From Rebecca billardiae RCC1528 (taxonomy: Eukaryota; Haptophyta): a stretch of DNA of 64,000 nucleotides. The notes under the pieces were generated by a model, which was not told where the DNA came from, ran no database searches, and saw only the letters and a list, made by a program, of their open reading frames with translations. The first letter of the stretch is position 1. Each line of letters begins with the position of its first letter. Location of the stretch: contig OZ251227.1 of the NCBI GenBank assembly GCA_965240325.2, positions 1,302,001-1,366,000 on the forward strand, given 5' to 3'. The position numbers and the translations under genes were made by a program. Of this stretch, positions 55,717 through 64,000 are shown one piece after another.

Positions 55717-55922
55717 GTGCCCCGCAGCAATCGACGGGGGGCGGGAGGTCGTGTGACGTGTGTGGGCCGCAACACCCAACCGGGAAGGACTTCCGCGGTG
55801 TCGTGCCTTCCCGCCCAACGGCAAGGGCTGCCCACCGCGGTTTCACGGAGGAGTTGACCGCCGAGTATTTTAGTTTCATTTATTGATGGCCGTTTCGCCG
55901 TGTCGCGAACGCGGATTGCAGC
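55717..55922. promoter_or_regulatory. Divergent promoter region, helicase / 107-aa protein
   Basis: 206 bp between opposite start codons. An AT-rich patch (GAGTATTTTAGTTTCATTTA) lies at about 55862-55882, about 40-60 bp upstream of the small gene. No defined TATA box can be claimed. Confidence 0.45.
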
Positions 55923-56246
55923 ATGGCGGACGACACTACTATGCCGTCGGCATTGCCGCCTCCGCCCAATCCGGCAAGCAGGAGCGACGGTGAGGTCGAG
56001 TCGCCCGTGGATGCATACAGGGAGAAGCTCAAAGGTCTGTGGCTGGAGCTCGACGATATCATCGAGCTGCTTGTCAAGGCATCGATTGCAGGCAGTGAGG
56101 ACAGTCTCGCAGAGCTCCGGGAGCAGATGCGGTCTGTCCGCACGGCCATCGAGCTTAATGCGCGCCTCTTGGGAGCAGAGGAATGCAAATTGTGGATGAT
56201 CAGCGGCGATCCGAGGCAGCAACCCACCCCCGAAGGAACAGAATGA
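55923..56246 (+). CDS. Small helical protein, possibly Mediator-subunit-like
   Basis: 107 aa, single exon, ATG 55923. A Pro-rich start (about 25 residues) is followed by two or three amphipathic helices: DAYREKLKGLWLELDDIIEL, SLAELREQMRSVRTAIELNA and RLLGAEECKLWMISG. Size and helical pattern recall Mediator subunit 22 (Surf5-type), where helices pack in the head module, but identity is not shown and other small coiled-coil complexes fit as well. It is head-to-head with the helicase. Confidence 0.5.
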   Translation: MADDTTMPSALPPPPNPASRSDGEVESPVDAYREKLKGLWLELDDIIELLVKASIAGSEDSLAELREQMRSVRTAIELNARLLGAEECKLWMISGDPRQQPTPEGTE

Positions 56247-57099
56247 TCCTGCACAGCTCTACGACGCGCAGCTCCACGACGCAGACTCGCCCTAATCATC
56301 ATGGGTCTGAGCTCTACGACCAGACGAGAAGGCCGCGCACGGCGACAGCGAACGTCGTGATGAGTCCAGAGTCACGTCGAATGTTGCTTCTCGTTTCGAG
56401 TGAGGTGTCCCCGGTCCCGGTGAGTGAGACAGAGTGTCTGGTACGGTCCCTGACCCGACTTTTGTCACTCCACGACCACTGTCCACTGTCTCAGTCTCCG
56501 TCTCCGAGACCGAGTCAGTCTGCGTAGAGCTACGTAAGTACGACAGCCTGCTTACTGGAGTAATACTGCCTGCTTAGTGTCAAGTCAAAGTGCTGATGAC
56601 ATCATATCGGATCTAGCTAGCGCTAGATCCGCGCGACTTCGAGCAGACTCTCGCCCGCCGCTCGCCCGGCTCCGCGGACCGAGACTCGCTCGGCGGTAAT
56701 ACGCCTACGGCGGTAAAGTAGCTGATGCTTATACCACTTACCAGTTTCCAAGTCTCTCTTGACTCTTCGCCCGACTTCGGAGAGCGTGCGATGAAGGATG
56801 GCGCGGCAACCTGCCACCGTGAGCCTTACGCACGTTATAAAACAAATAAACTGTAGCAGCCGTATATACCACTCACCAGTTAGTAGTGTTAGGACCACGG
56901 GCAGCGCGCCTCACGGACGTGGTCACGTGGTGACTGGTGTACGGGGCGCAGCCCGTTAATAACGGGCCGTTAGGCGTTACGCCCCGTTCGATCGCGGGTC
57001 TAGGTCACGCGACTTGGGCGGCGCTTCGGAGTTCGGGGCGCGCCGGGGGGGCTGCTGACTTCACCGCTACTGCAGCTAGCTTCCATGCAACTAGCCCTC
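56247..57099. other. Intergenic with dispersed repeat and palindrome; no gene seen
   Basis: It contains a near-palindrome CGGATCTAGC-TAGC-GCTAGATCCG at 56608-56631 and an inverted copy of part of repeat C (56741-56856). Short open frames lack domains. Confidence 0.6.
56741..56856 (-). repeat. Repeat C segment, inverted copy
   Basis: Reverse complement of 22869-22968 with some indels. Shared words include GAGAGCGTGCGATGAAGGAT, GGCGCGGCAACCTGCCACCG and TGAGCCTTACGCACGTT (as read on the plus strand here). Confidence 0.85.
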
Positions 57100-57990
57100 T
57101 TACTGGTACGTCAGCGGCACGGGCTCGGGCATCGAGGTCGGGTCTTGCCGCAATTCGCGAACTTCGCCATTCTTGAAGCGGTACTGTGAGAAGGTGCGCG
57201 GGTCGGCGCCGGCGACGTAGCATTGCGTGATCTGCAGCGTGTCTGCGTGCGACGTGAGCACGATTGTGCAGCCGTCGTGCAGCGCCTCGAGCTCGAGGAT
57301 GAGCTCGCGCACGCGCGCCGCGACAGAGGCGACACTCTCCACCCCATAATGCTCGTGTTCCGCTGAGACGAGGTCGCGCGGCCACACTTTATTGTAGTTG
57401 TGCAGCGGCAGCGCGTCGAGCTCGCCAAAACAGCGCTCGCGCAGCCGTTCAGTGCGCGTCACGGTCTCGAGGCATGGGGGAGGCTCTGTCAACTCGATGC
57501 GGTCGGGGAGGGAGAGAGACGCCTCGAACTGTATCACGTTGATCACCGCGGCGAGCGCCTCCTCCGCCGTCTCGTACGCGCGCGTGAAGTCTGAGGCGTA
57601 GAAGTGAAGCTTGTCCACGTGCTCGCGCCCAACGGCATCGATCAGCTGTGTCGCAGCGCGGCGAGCCTGCAAGCGGCCCTCGACGGTGAGGCCGTGTCGA
57701 ACGGTGCCGACTGCTGGATCGCTGCTGATCACACCCTCCACATTCGCCGTCGACTGACCGTGCCGGAGGGCAAAGTACCGATTCTTCAGCGGCTTTGGCA
57801 GCGGGGGTGTGCTGCAGTGGCGCTGATCGACGCCCATCAGCTTGGCGAGCAGCGAGGTCGAGATAAGCGTGTAGCTCGGTTCCATGGTATCAGCGGCGAG
57901 CACACACGCGCGCGATGGCGCTGCCCTCCCGAGTGGGCGCGAGCTCAGCGACGACGATGCGATCAGCAAGGACGCGGCGACGTTCATCAT
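57100..57990 (-). CDS. Histidine phosphatase (phosphoglycerate mutase-like) superfamily protein
   Basis: 296 aa from ATG 57990. The N-terminal ~35 residues (MMNVAASLLIASSSLSSRPL, then RAAPSRAC) look like a signal or transit peptide. The catalytic signature LRHGQSTANVEG has RHG at 76-78 with the phospho-accepting His. A later VLTSHADTLQI carries the second active-site His, and Arg in SDFTRAYETAEE fits the phosphate pocket. Branch-1 enzymes use a phosphohistidine intermediate on sugar phosphates or nucleotides. Substrate and compartment cannot be told; the leader suggests plastid, mitochondrion or secretory route. No intron. Confidence 0.85.
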   Translation of the reverse strand: MMNVAASLLIASSSLSSRPLGRAAPSRACVLAADTMEPSYTLISTSLLAKLMGVDQRHCSTPPLPKPLKNRYFALRHGQSTANVEGVISSDPAVGTVRHGLTVEGRLQARRAATQLIDAVGREHVDKLHFYASDFTRAYETAEEALAAVINVIQFEASLSLPDRIELTEPPPCLETVTRTERLRERCFGELDALPLHNYNKVWPRDLVSAEHEHYGVESVASVAARVRELILELEALHDGCTIVLTSHADTLQITQCYVAGADPRTFSQYRFKNGEVRELRQDPTSMPEPVPLTYQ

Positions 57991-58386
57991 CAAAGCCTGG
58001 CCGCGTCGCGTTGAGGGACGATGGCGGCTCGTCGCTTTTTGAAGAGCCCGCGGCGAGGGACTGAGTTGGAACCCCCTTGAGCCACTCCGACGAGAGGACG
58101 TCCTCTCGCCTGCGATGGTGATCGACTGTGTTCTGATTCACAGTCGTAGATCACTCCCCTTGGTAGATCTATCTCATATCATACTTGATCGATCTGCGTC
58201 TAGAAGCACTCAGACGCGTCGCAGCTACCTGCTACGGCTACTGCCTACTCAATGATAGTTAGCAGCTAGGCCATGCTGCGTCGATAGTGAGCTAGAGACT
58301 GGGCGTGCAGATCAGAAATCTGCTACGATTGCTGACGACGAGACTCCTGCCGTCATCGGGCCATTACAGTATGCGGCGTAGGGCTG
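57991..58386. other. Intergenic, promoter side of the histidine phosphatase gene
   Basis: Upstream region of the minus-strand phosphatase and 3' flank of the CFAP69-like gene. Moderately AT-rich (58140-58330) with no gene or repeat seen. A CCTCTCGTCGGAGTGG / GAGAGGACGTCCTCTC self-complementary patch is near 58080-58105. Confidence 0.45.
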
Positions 58387-60389
58387 CTACGAGTGCGAAG
58401 CGCCCGCCTGCTCAGCAGCGCCTGCCGAGATAGGGCGGCGACCAGCGCCAGTTGTGCGCGGCTGCCCCCACACTCGGCCGACAGGCCCCCCCGCGCTCTT
58501 TGGCCGCCCGGCGCCGCCGTCGCCCTGCGCGCCGCTCGTACCAAAGGCGTCCTCGCGCGTCGCGCCGAGCCCACCCTGCGCCTTGTCGGGCCCCGCCGGC
58601 GCCGGCTCGTCCGCCGGCATGATCCCGATGGCGGGCACAGTCGGCTTGGGCGGCCCGGCCACGTCCTCTGGGCGGCGCGCGTCGAACAGCTCGGCGTACA
58701 CGCCCGCGTACCCGACGAGGGAGGTGTGCTTGAGCTCGCGCAGCCGCTGCTTCGCCAGCAGCATCTTGCGGTACATCGGCCGGCCGCGGCGCTGCGGAGG
58801 CGCGGCGAGCGTGGGCGCGCGCGCGCCGGGCGGCACGGCGGTGGCTTGAGCGCGTGCACGTGCACGGGCGCGAGCGCTGCAGCCGCGGCGCGGGGCGGGG
58901 CGCCTCTCCCGCGGCGCGGCTGCGCGGCGGTGGGCGAAGCTTTGCGCGCGCGCACTCGCGCGCGCGCGCGCGCACCACGAGTGGCACGGCCTCGGGCTTC
59001 TCGCGCTTGCGCCGCACGGCGGCGAGCATCTCCTCGTCGGCCGCGCGCTCTCTCTCCACGTCCTCCGCCGAGTGCGACATCTGCCGCGCGCGCACGCCCT
59101 CCGCCTCGGCGATCGCCGCGCCGCGCTGCGCCGCGTACTCGAGCCGATCGATCTTGACCATCTTCACGCCGTCCTGGCCCATCACCTCGGCGAGGATCCA
59201 GCGCTCGCGCTCGCCGACGAAGCTCGAGTAGTGGATCATCAGCTCGAGGGCGATGCGCGACTGCGGGGCGCGCGGCGGGGCGCGTCGTGGCGCGCGCGTG
59301 AGCGCGCACACCGTGCAGCGCGCACACCGGGCAAAAGACTCGTGCGCGCGCGCGGTGCGCCGCGCGCGGTGCGGGGGGCACAGCGGCGCGTCGGCGCGCG
59401 GCGCGGGCGGTAGCGTCCGTGGGGCGCACCTTGGGCTGCAGCAGCGCCGCCGCCAGGTCAAAGGTCCTCGTGTCGGCGCGGCGCGCGGCGGTGATCACCG
59501 CGGCGAGCTTGTCGCGCATGTCGACGTGCACCGTCGCGTACGCCAGCTCGATGCGCATCGGCTCCCCGGCGGGCGGCGCCAGCCCCTCGCCGCTCAGCTC
59601 GAGCGCGGCGGCGGTGCGCGTGTGCAGCTGCGCGCGCACCTCCGCCGCAACCTCCGACGAGCGGAGCCGCTCGGCCGAGAGCTCGACGGACTCGTCGTCG
59701 TCCGCGCCGCCGAGGGCGATCACGGTGGCCACGCTCGACAGCCCGTCGTCCTCGTTGAGGAAGCGCGACTCGTCCAGCTGCGCGGTGCGCGTGCGCTGCG
59801 TGCTGGTCGAGTTCTGAGCGTCGAGGGGCGCGTGGCCGGAGGCGCTCTCAGAGGGCGCCGCGGGCCCGCTGCGCCCGTCCGGCCTGCTCGGCGCGACGAA
59901 GGGGGAGAGCGGCCGCCGCTGCGCCTCGCCCTCCGGCCGCTGCTCCGAGGCGCCGCCCTCGGGCGCGAACGGCGCCACGTCGGCGTCGGCGGGTGGGTCG
60001 GCGGGCAAGGTGGCCGTGAGATGGAACGCGGACGCGGCGGCGGGCGGCGGCGCATCGGCGGCGGGCGGCCGCGCGGAGGAGGGTGGCCAGGGGGCGGCCG
60101 CGTGCGCACTCAGCTCGGCGGCCCTCTCCCCTGCGAGCTCGGCGGCGGCGGCGTCGGCCTCTGCGGCGGCGGTGGCGCCTGCGGCCGCGTCGGCCGCGTC
60201 GGCCGAGTCTATCTGCGCGGCGCCGAGCGCGGCGGCGATCATCTCGGCCGTGAGCTCGGAGCGAGCGCGCGCCGGCCCCACCGCCGCCTCCGCCTCCGCC
60301 TCCGCCGCCGCCTCGGCCGCCTCGGCCGCGCGCGCGCCCTCGGCGTGCGCAGCCTCCGCGCCGTCGTCGAGCGCCGTCTCAGCCATCGG

Positions 60390-60423
<34 letters not shown>

Positions 60424-62998
60424 TTCGCCGCCTTCGCCGCCTCCGCCGCCGCCTCGAGGTCCTTGCGCCGCCGGCTGCGCTCGCGCGCTGAGTCGTACAT
60501 GTGCGGCAGGGGCTCTCCGAGCGGGTGCTCCACCGACTCGACCACGCCGGTGGGGCGGCTCACCCCCAGTCGCCCCTCCTCCTCCGCCCACAGCCGGGTG
60601 AGCAGCGCGAGCGCGTGCTCGCCGCCGCCGCCCGCCGCGCGCTCCGCGCTCAGCGCGTGCCGCCCCGTCGGCCGCGGCGCGAAGGGCTGCGCAGCGTACC
60701 AGCTGCAGAGCGCGGCGGTGGCGGGCTCGCCGGCCACGTCGATCACAGCGGCGAGGGTCGAGAGCTGCTGCGCGCGCACGGCGCGCGGCGACTGCGAGAT
60801 GAGCGTGAGCAGGCTGCCTACGCCGTCCGCCTCGACGAGCAGCCGCGCCGCCGGCGGCACGGGCGACACGGCCGCGCGCGTGCACTCGCACAGCGCCAGC
60901 AGCAGGTCCGCCCTCGGCACGTCGATGGCATCCCGGAGCATCTCGGAGAGCGCGCCAATCCCGCCGCGCTCGGCGAGCAGCTCCGCGCACCGAGGGTCGG
61001 CCTCGCACGCGTGCGCGATGGCGGAGAGCAGGTCGGCGAGGGAGCTCAGCTCGCTCAGCACCGCCGGCCGGCCCGACGGCGCCGCGGGCCGCGGCACGCG
61101 CGCGAGCGCCGCGCTCGCCGGCTCGGGCATCTGCGCCGAGCCCTGCACCAACGCCGCGTGCGCGTCCTCGACCAGCTGCTCGAGGTCAAAGTGGCGCGCG
61201 AGGTTGGCCGTCTCGAGCGCGGTGCGCAGCGCGGAGAGCGCGGCGCGCGCGGTCTCCTCCGCGGCGTGCGGCGGCTCGTCCGCGCAGCGCATCGCGCGCA
61301 GCACCGTCTCGGGCCCGCCCGCCGCGACGAACGCGTCCGCGAGCGCGGGCGCGGACAGCGCGCCCGCGAGCGCGCGCAGCGCGCCCACGCGCAGCTCGTG
61401 CCACTGCGACTCTGGCAGGCGCGCAGCCCAAGACGACTCGGCGGCCGGGCGCGCGAGCGCGACGAGCGCCGCGCCCGCGTGCGAGCAGACCTCGGCGAGG
61501 GTGCCGGCCGAGCTCGCGGCGGCGGCGGCGGCGGCGGCGGCAGCGACCGTCGCGTCGGCCGCGCCGCCCGCGCGCGCGGCCGCGGCCGCCGCGCCGCTCG
61601 CGGCCGCGGCGGCGCCGCCGCCCGCGGCGGCGGCGCCGGCCGCGCCGGCCGCGGCGAGCTGGTCGGCAAGCGCCTCGATGCACGCGAGCGCGCCGCGCGC
61701 AAACTCGTGCGCGAGCGGGCCCTCCTCGTTGAACCTCCGCGCGTAGCTCGAGCGCAGCCGCAGCTCCTCCGACGCCAGCCACTCGACGAGCGCGCCGAGC
61801 GGCCCGTCCGAGGCGGCGAGCTGCGCGCGCAGATCGGCGTGCGAGGTGCGCGCAAGCTGCAGCACCGCACACAGGACGTCGTTGCGGAGGCCGCCGTCGC
61901 GCGTGCCCGTGCCGTCGCGCATGAGCTCGCGCAGCAGCCCGCCCAGCGCGAACGCGCCGCCGCTGCCGCCCAGCGCCGCTGCCGCCGCCTCCGCGTCCGC
62001 GCTGATCACGTTCAGCAGCACCTCGGCGCACAGCGGCATCGACGCGGACGCGGCCGACGCCTCCACGAGCAGCTCGAGCAGGTGGTCGCCAAAGGTGGGG
62101 GCGGCCGCGAGCGCGACGGCGGTCTCGCTCGAGCGCGAGGCCTCGGCGAGGAAGCGCAGCAGCGCCACGTTCCGCGCCGCCACCTCGTGCGCGGGCGCGC
62201 CCATCTCGAGCCCGCAGTCGAGCGCGCCCAGCGCGGCCAGGTGCGCGCTCGACGACTGCAGCATGAAGTGGTTCACGCGCGCGCGGAGGGACATGCGCAG
62301 CGTGGAGCGCGCGGCGGGCGCGCCGTGCGGCGGCTCGGGCGGGAGGGGTGGCATCGACCCGCTCGGCGGCACGCTGCCCAGCGCGAACGCATGCAGCATC
62401 TCCGCCGCCTGCGCGCGGCCGGAGCGGACGCGGGCACAGGCGCGCGAGGGCGCGCGCGCAGGTGCGCGAGCGCGTGAGCGGTGATCGCGGGGCGGGGCAG
62501 GCGGACGTCTCTTCGCGCGCGGCGCTGCGCGTTCGGTGCGGACGCGCGCCCCGGGGCACGCACCGCGATCGCCACCTCCGTCTCTCGCAGCGGCAGCAGC
62601 TCGGCGACCGCGTCGAGCAGCGCGCCGACCTCGTGTGCGAGCATGCGGTCCTCGTGCACGCTCGAGCGGTGGAAGGGGAGGGCGCACAGCGCGCACACGT
62701 GCAGGAGGGCGTCCGCGTACGCCTCGTGCCCCTCCGCCAGCGCACGCGCGCAGAAGCGCACCAGCCGCGCCAGCTGGCTGACCTGCGCGAGCGCAAAGCC
62801 CTGCGTCGCGTGCACGCGCACGAGCTTGTGCAGCGCGGCGATGTGCGCCGAGTGCGCGCCGCTGGAGTGGCGGCTCTCCATCATGTGGACGGTGCGTTCG
62901 AGGAGGCTCACCATACGCCGCCGTCCTGGCAAGCCCGACGACCCCGGCGAGGCCGGCGTCGAGCTGCGCGTCACCGGCACGGGCGCGCGCGACGACAT
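58387..62998 (-). CDS. CFAP69-like armadillo-type ciliary protein
   Basis: Four exons (minus): 62998-62564, 62408-59430, 59260-58976 and 58791-58387. The introns are 155, 169 and 184 bp (GTGCGT or GTGCGC ... CAG), all phase 0, giving 1,367 aa. The last acceptor is less certain. ATG 62998 is used; ATG 62914 (MVSLLERTVHMM) is an alternative. The N-terminus (LLERTVHMMESRHSSG, LHKLVRVHATQGFALAQ, CALCALPFHRSSVHED) recalls CFAP69, a component of the central apparatus of motile cilia. Armadillo-like helices fill exon 2 to about residue 700. An Ala/Glu-rich disordered stretch follows (about 720-1050). Exon 3 has WILAEVMGQDGVKMVKIDRL, and exon 4 has MYRKMLLAKQRLRELKHTSL and a Pro/Gly tail. The family call is from memory of the pattern; a cilium implies a flagellated stage. 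Confidence 0.65.
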
Positions 62999-63216
62999 GG
63001 TTCTTGTCGCGCGTCGTAACCGCGAGTTCTCAGCCGATGTGTGGGTGGCTGGACCTTGTAACGACCTGGTTGCTGCTGAGGAAGTTTCGACTGTCGTCTC
63101 AAAGGAATCAAGGGCTCAAGCTTGATCCAGCAGCAAGCACTAATTCATCAATCGCCGCCGCCGCCATCGTTTTTTTTGTCCAAGAGTCGAGAGACGCTCT
63201 GAGTGCGCACACCGCG
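62999..63216. promoter_or_regulatory. Divergent promoter region, CFAP69-like / NDUFA12-family gene
   Basis: 218 bp between opposite start codons, with a T-rich run (CGTTTTTTTTGTCC near 63170). The plus-strand frame is open here but without an ATG before 63217 that improves the family match. Confidence 0.45.
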
Positions 63217-63840
63217 ATGCTTCGCTCGGCGCTCAAGGCTCTCGGCTTCCACGCGCGCGAGCGCGTGGGGTCCGACCACTGGGGCAACGTGTACTACGTG
63301 GTGCGCAAGCGCCCGCTCGAGAGCGCGGGCTCGACCAACTGGAGCGACCTGCGCAAGTGTGAGGAGCGGCACGTTGACTGGTTTGACGGCGGCTCGCGGT
63401 GTGGCGAATACTCGCCCGAGAAGCTGCCGCCCGAGTGGTCGTCGTGGCTCAGCTACAAGCGCATGGAGCCGCCCATCGAGCTTCCCCCGCCTGCAGACGA
63501 GGCCGAGCGCCTCGAGCCCTACGAGCACGCGCGCCTCATGCGGGCCGAGCAGATCGCCGCCGCGCCGGACAGGGGCGACGAGGGGCGCGCTGTGCCGCGC
63601 ACGACCGTGGTCGGCGGCGTCCTGCCAGACGCGGAGAGCGCTGTCGAGGCGCTCCGCAGTGGCGAGTACAAGCCCGCAGGATGGGCGCCGGACGGTGCGC
63701 GGGCGGGGGGCGTGGGTCGACGGCGCCGGAGAGCAGGTAGCACGCCGCCGCCTGGCCGTGGCGCGGCAGCCGACAAGCCAGCGCCTGCTGACCCTACCCC
63801 TGCCGCTGGGCCTGGCGGCTCGACGACGGAAAGCAGATGA
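63217..63840 (+). CDS. NDUFA12/NDUFAF2-family mitochondrial complex I protein
   Basis: 207 codons from ATG 63217 (MLRSALKALGFHARERVG). Core motifs are VGSDHWGNVYYVV near residues 17-29, RHVDWFDG, and PPEWSSWLSYKRMEPP near 70-85. These match the B17.2 (NDUFA12) / B17.2L (NDUFAF2, mimitin) family of complex I subunit and assembly factor. The longer acidic and Pro-rich C-terminus after the core favours the assembly-factor branch, but this is weak. The last ~45 codons (GRRRRRAGSTPPPGRG...) are low-complexity and might include an unspliced intron beginning at a GTGCGC near 63697, so the stop at 63840 is uncertain. Confidence 0.75.
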   Translation: MLRSALKALGFHARERVGSDHWGNVYYVVRKRPLESAGSTNWSDLRKCEERHVDWFDGGSRCGEYSPEKLPPEWSSWLSYKRMEPPIELPPPADEAERLEPYEHARLMRAEQIAAAPDRGDEGRAVPRTTVVGGVLPDAESAVEALRSGEYKPAGWAPDGARAGGVGRRRRRAGSTPPPGRGAAADKPAPADPTPAAGPGGSTTESR

Positions 63841-63960
63841 ACCACAGCAGGCGGAGCCGTTTCTCCTCGAATCACCGTCAAGGTTCCCGGCGTGTTCCTC
63901 GCAACGCCCGCCGATCTGCGACAGTCCCCAGCGGCGGCCTGACAGCTGCTAATTTAATGA

Positions 63961-64000
63961 TACACACACACAAGTCACAGTACACACACACACACACACA
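63961..64000. repeat. (CA)n microsatellite at the window edge
   Basis: TACACACACACAAGTCACAG followed by TA(CA)n running to the last base. It is a simple dinucleotide repeat, not telomeric. Confidence 0.95.

Noticed and set aside
63961-64000. Telomeric repeat at the window end
   Set aside because: It is a plain (CA)n microsatellite, not a telomere unit, and the window edge is arbitrary.
1-64000. tRNA, rRNA or riboswitch genes
   Set aside because: None found by eye. Several hairpins were examined but lack cloverleaf arms or conserved loops.

Overview
The window is very GC-rich nuclear DNA from a photosynthetic, flagellated eukaryotic microalga. A haptophyte fits best, but that is inference. 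The evidence is short spliceosomal introns (119 to 184 bp), a plastid-type glycerol-3-phosphate acyltransferase, a cytochrome-b5-fused front-end fatty acid desaturase, an RsmI-type rRNA methyltransferase of organelle type, a ciliary armadillo protein resembling CFAP69, and a complex I NDUFA12/NDUFAF2-family gene. No bacterial operons, rRNA or tRNA genes were found.

Layout. 1-935: 3' part of an RsmI-like gene. 1212-19182: one giant gene of 5,932 codons in two exons. It encodes a predicted secreted/membrane protein with five long Ser-Pro rods, cohesin/TMEM132-like and dockerin-like ectodomain segments, three copies of a GSVV module, a REJ region, a GPS cleavage motif, polycystin-1-like membrane segments and cytoplasmic EF hands. 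19183-27299: gene-poor, with paired dispersed repeats, degenerate ORFs, a 22-bp minisatellite and hairpins. 27300-30260: an EF-hand protein and an SDR42E-like dehydrogenase whose catalytic Tyr is replaced by His. 30750-39669: plastid GPAT, threonyl-tRNA synthetase, a disordered coiled-coil protein and a front-end desaturase.

31270-41231 is repeated almost base for base at 41919-51883, just after a 200-N gap. The second copy therefore carries a gap-truncated GPAT plus intact ThrRS, coiled-coil and desaturase genes. This is either an unmerged haplotype or scaffolding error, or a very recent duplication. 52148-63840: an SF1 (UvrD-like) helicase with zinc fingers, a small helical protein, a histidine-phosphatase-family protein, the CFAP69-like gene and the NDUFA12/NDUFAF2-like gene. 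The window ends in a (CA)n microsatellite.

The genes do not form one pathway. Plastid GPAT and the desaturase both act in glycerolipid synthesis. Most real genes sit in head-to-head pairs with 165 to 409 bp between start codons. Eight of nine distinct introns modelled here begin GTGCGC or GTGCGT. All gene models are read by eye; family calls rest on motifs I can see, not on searches.
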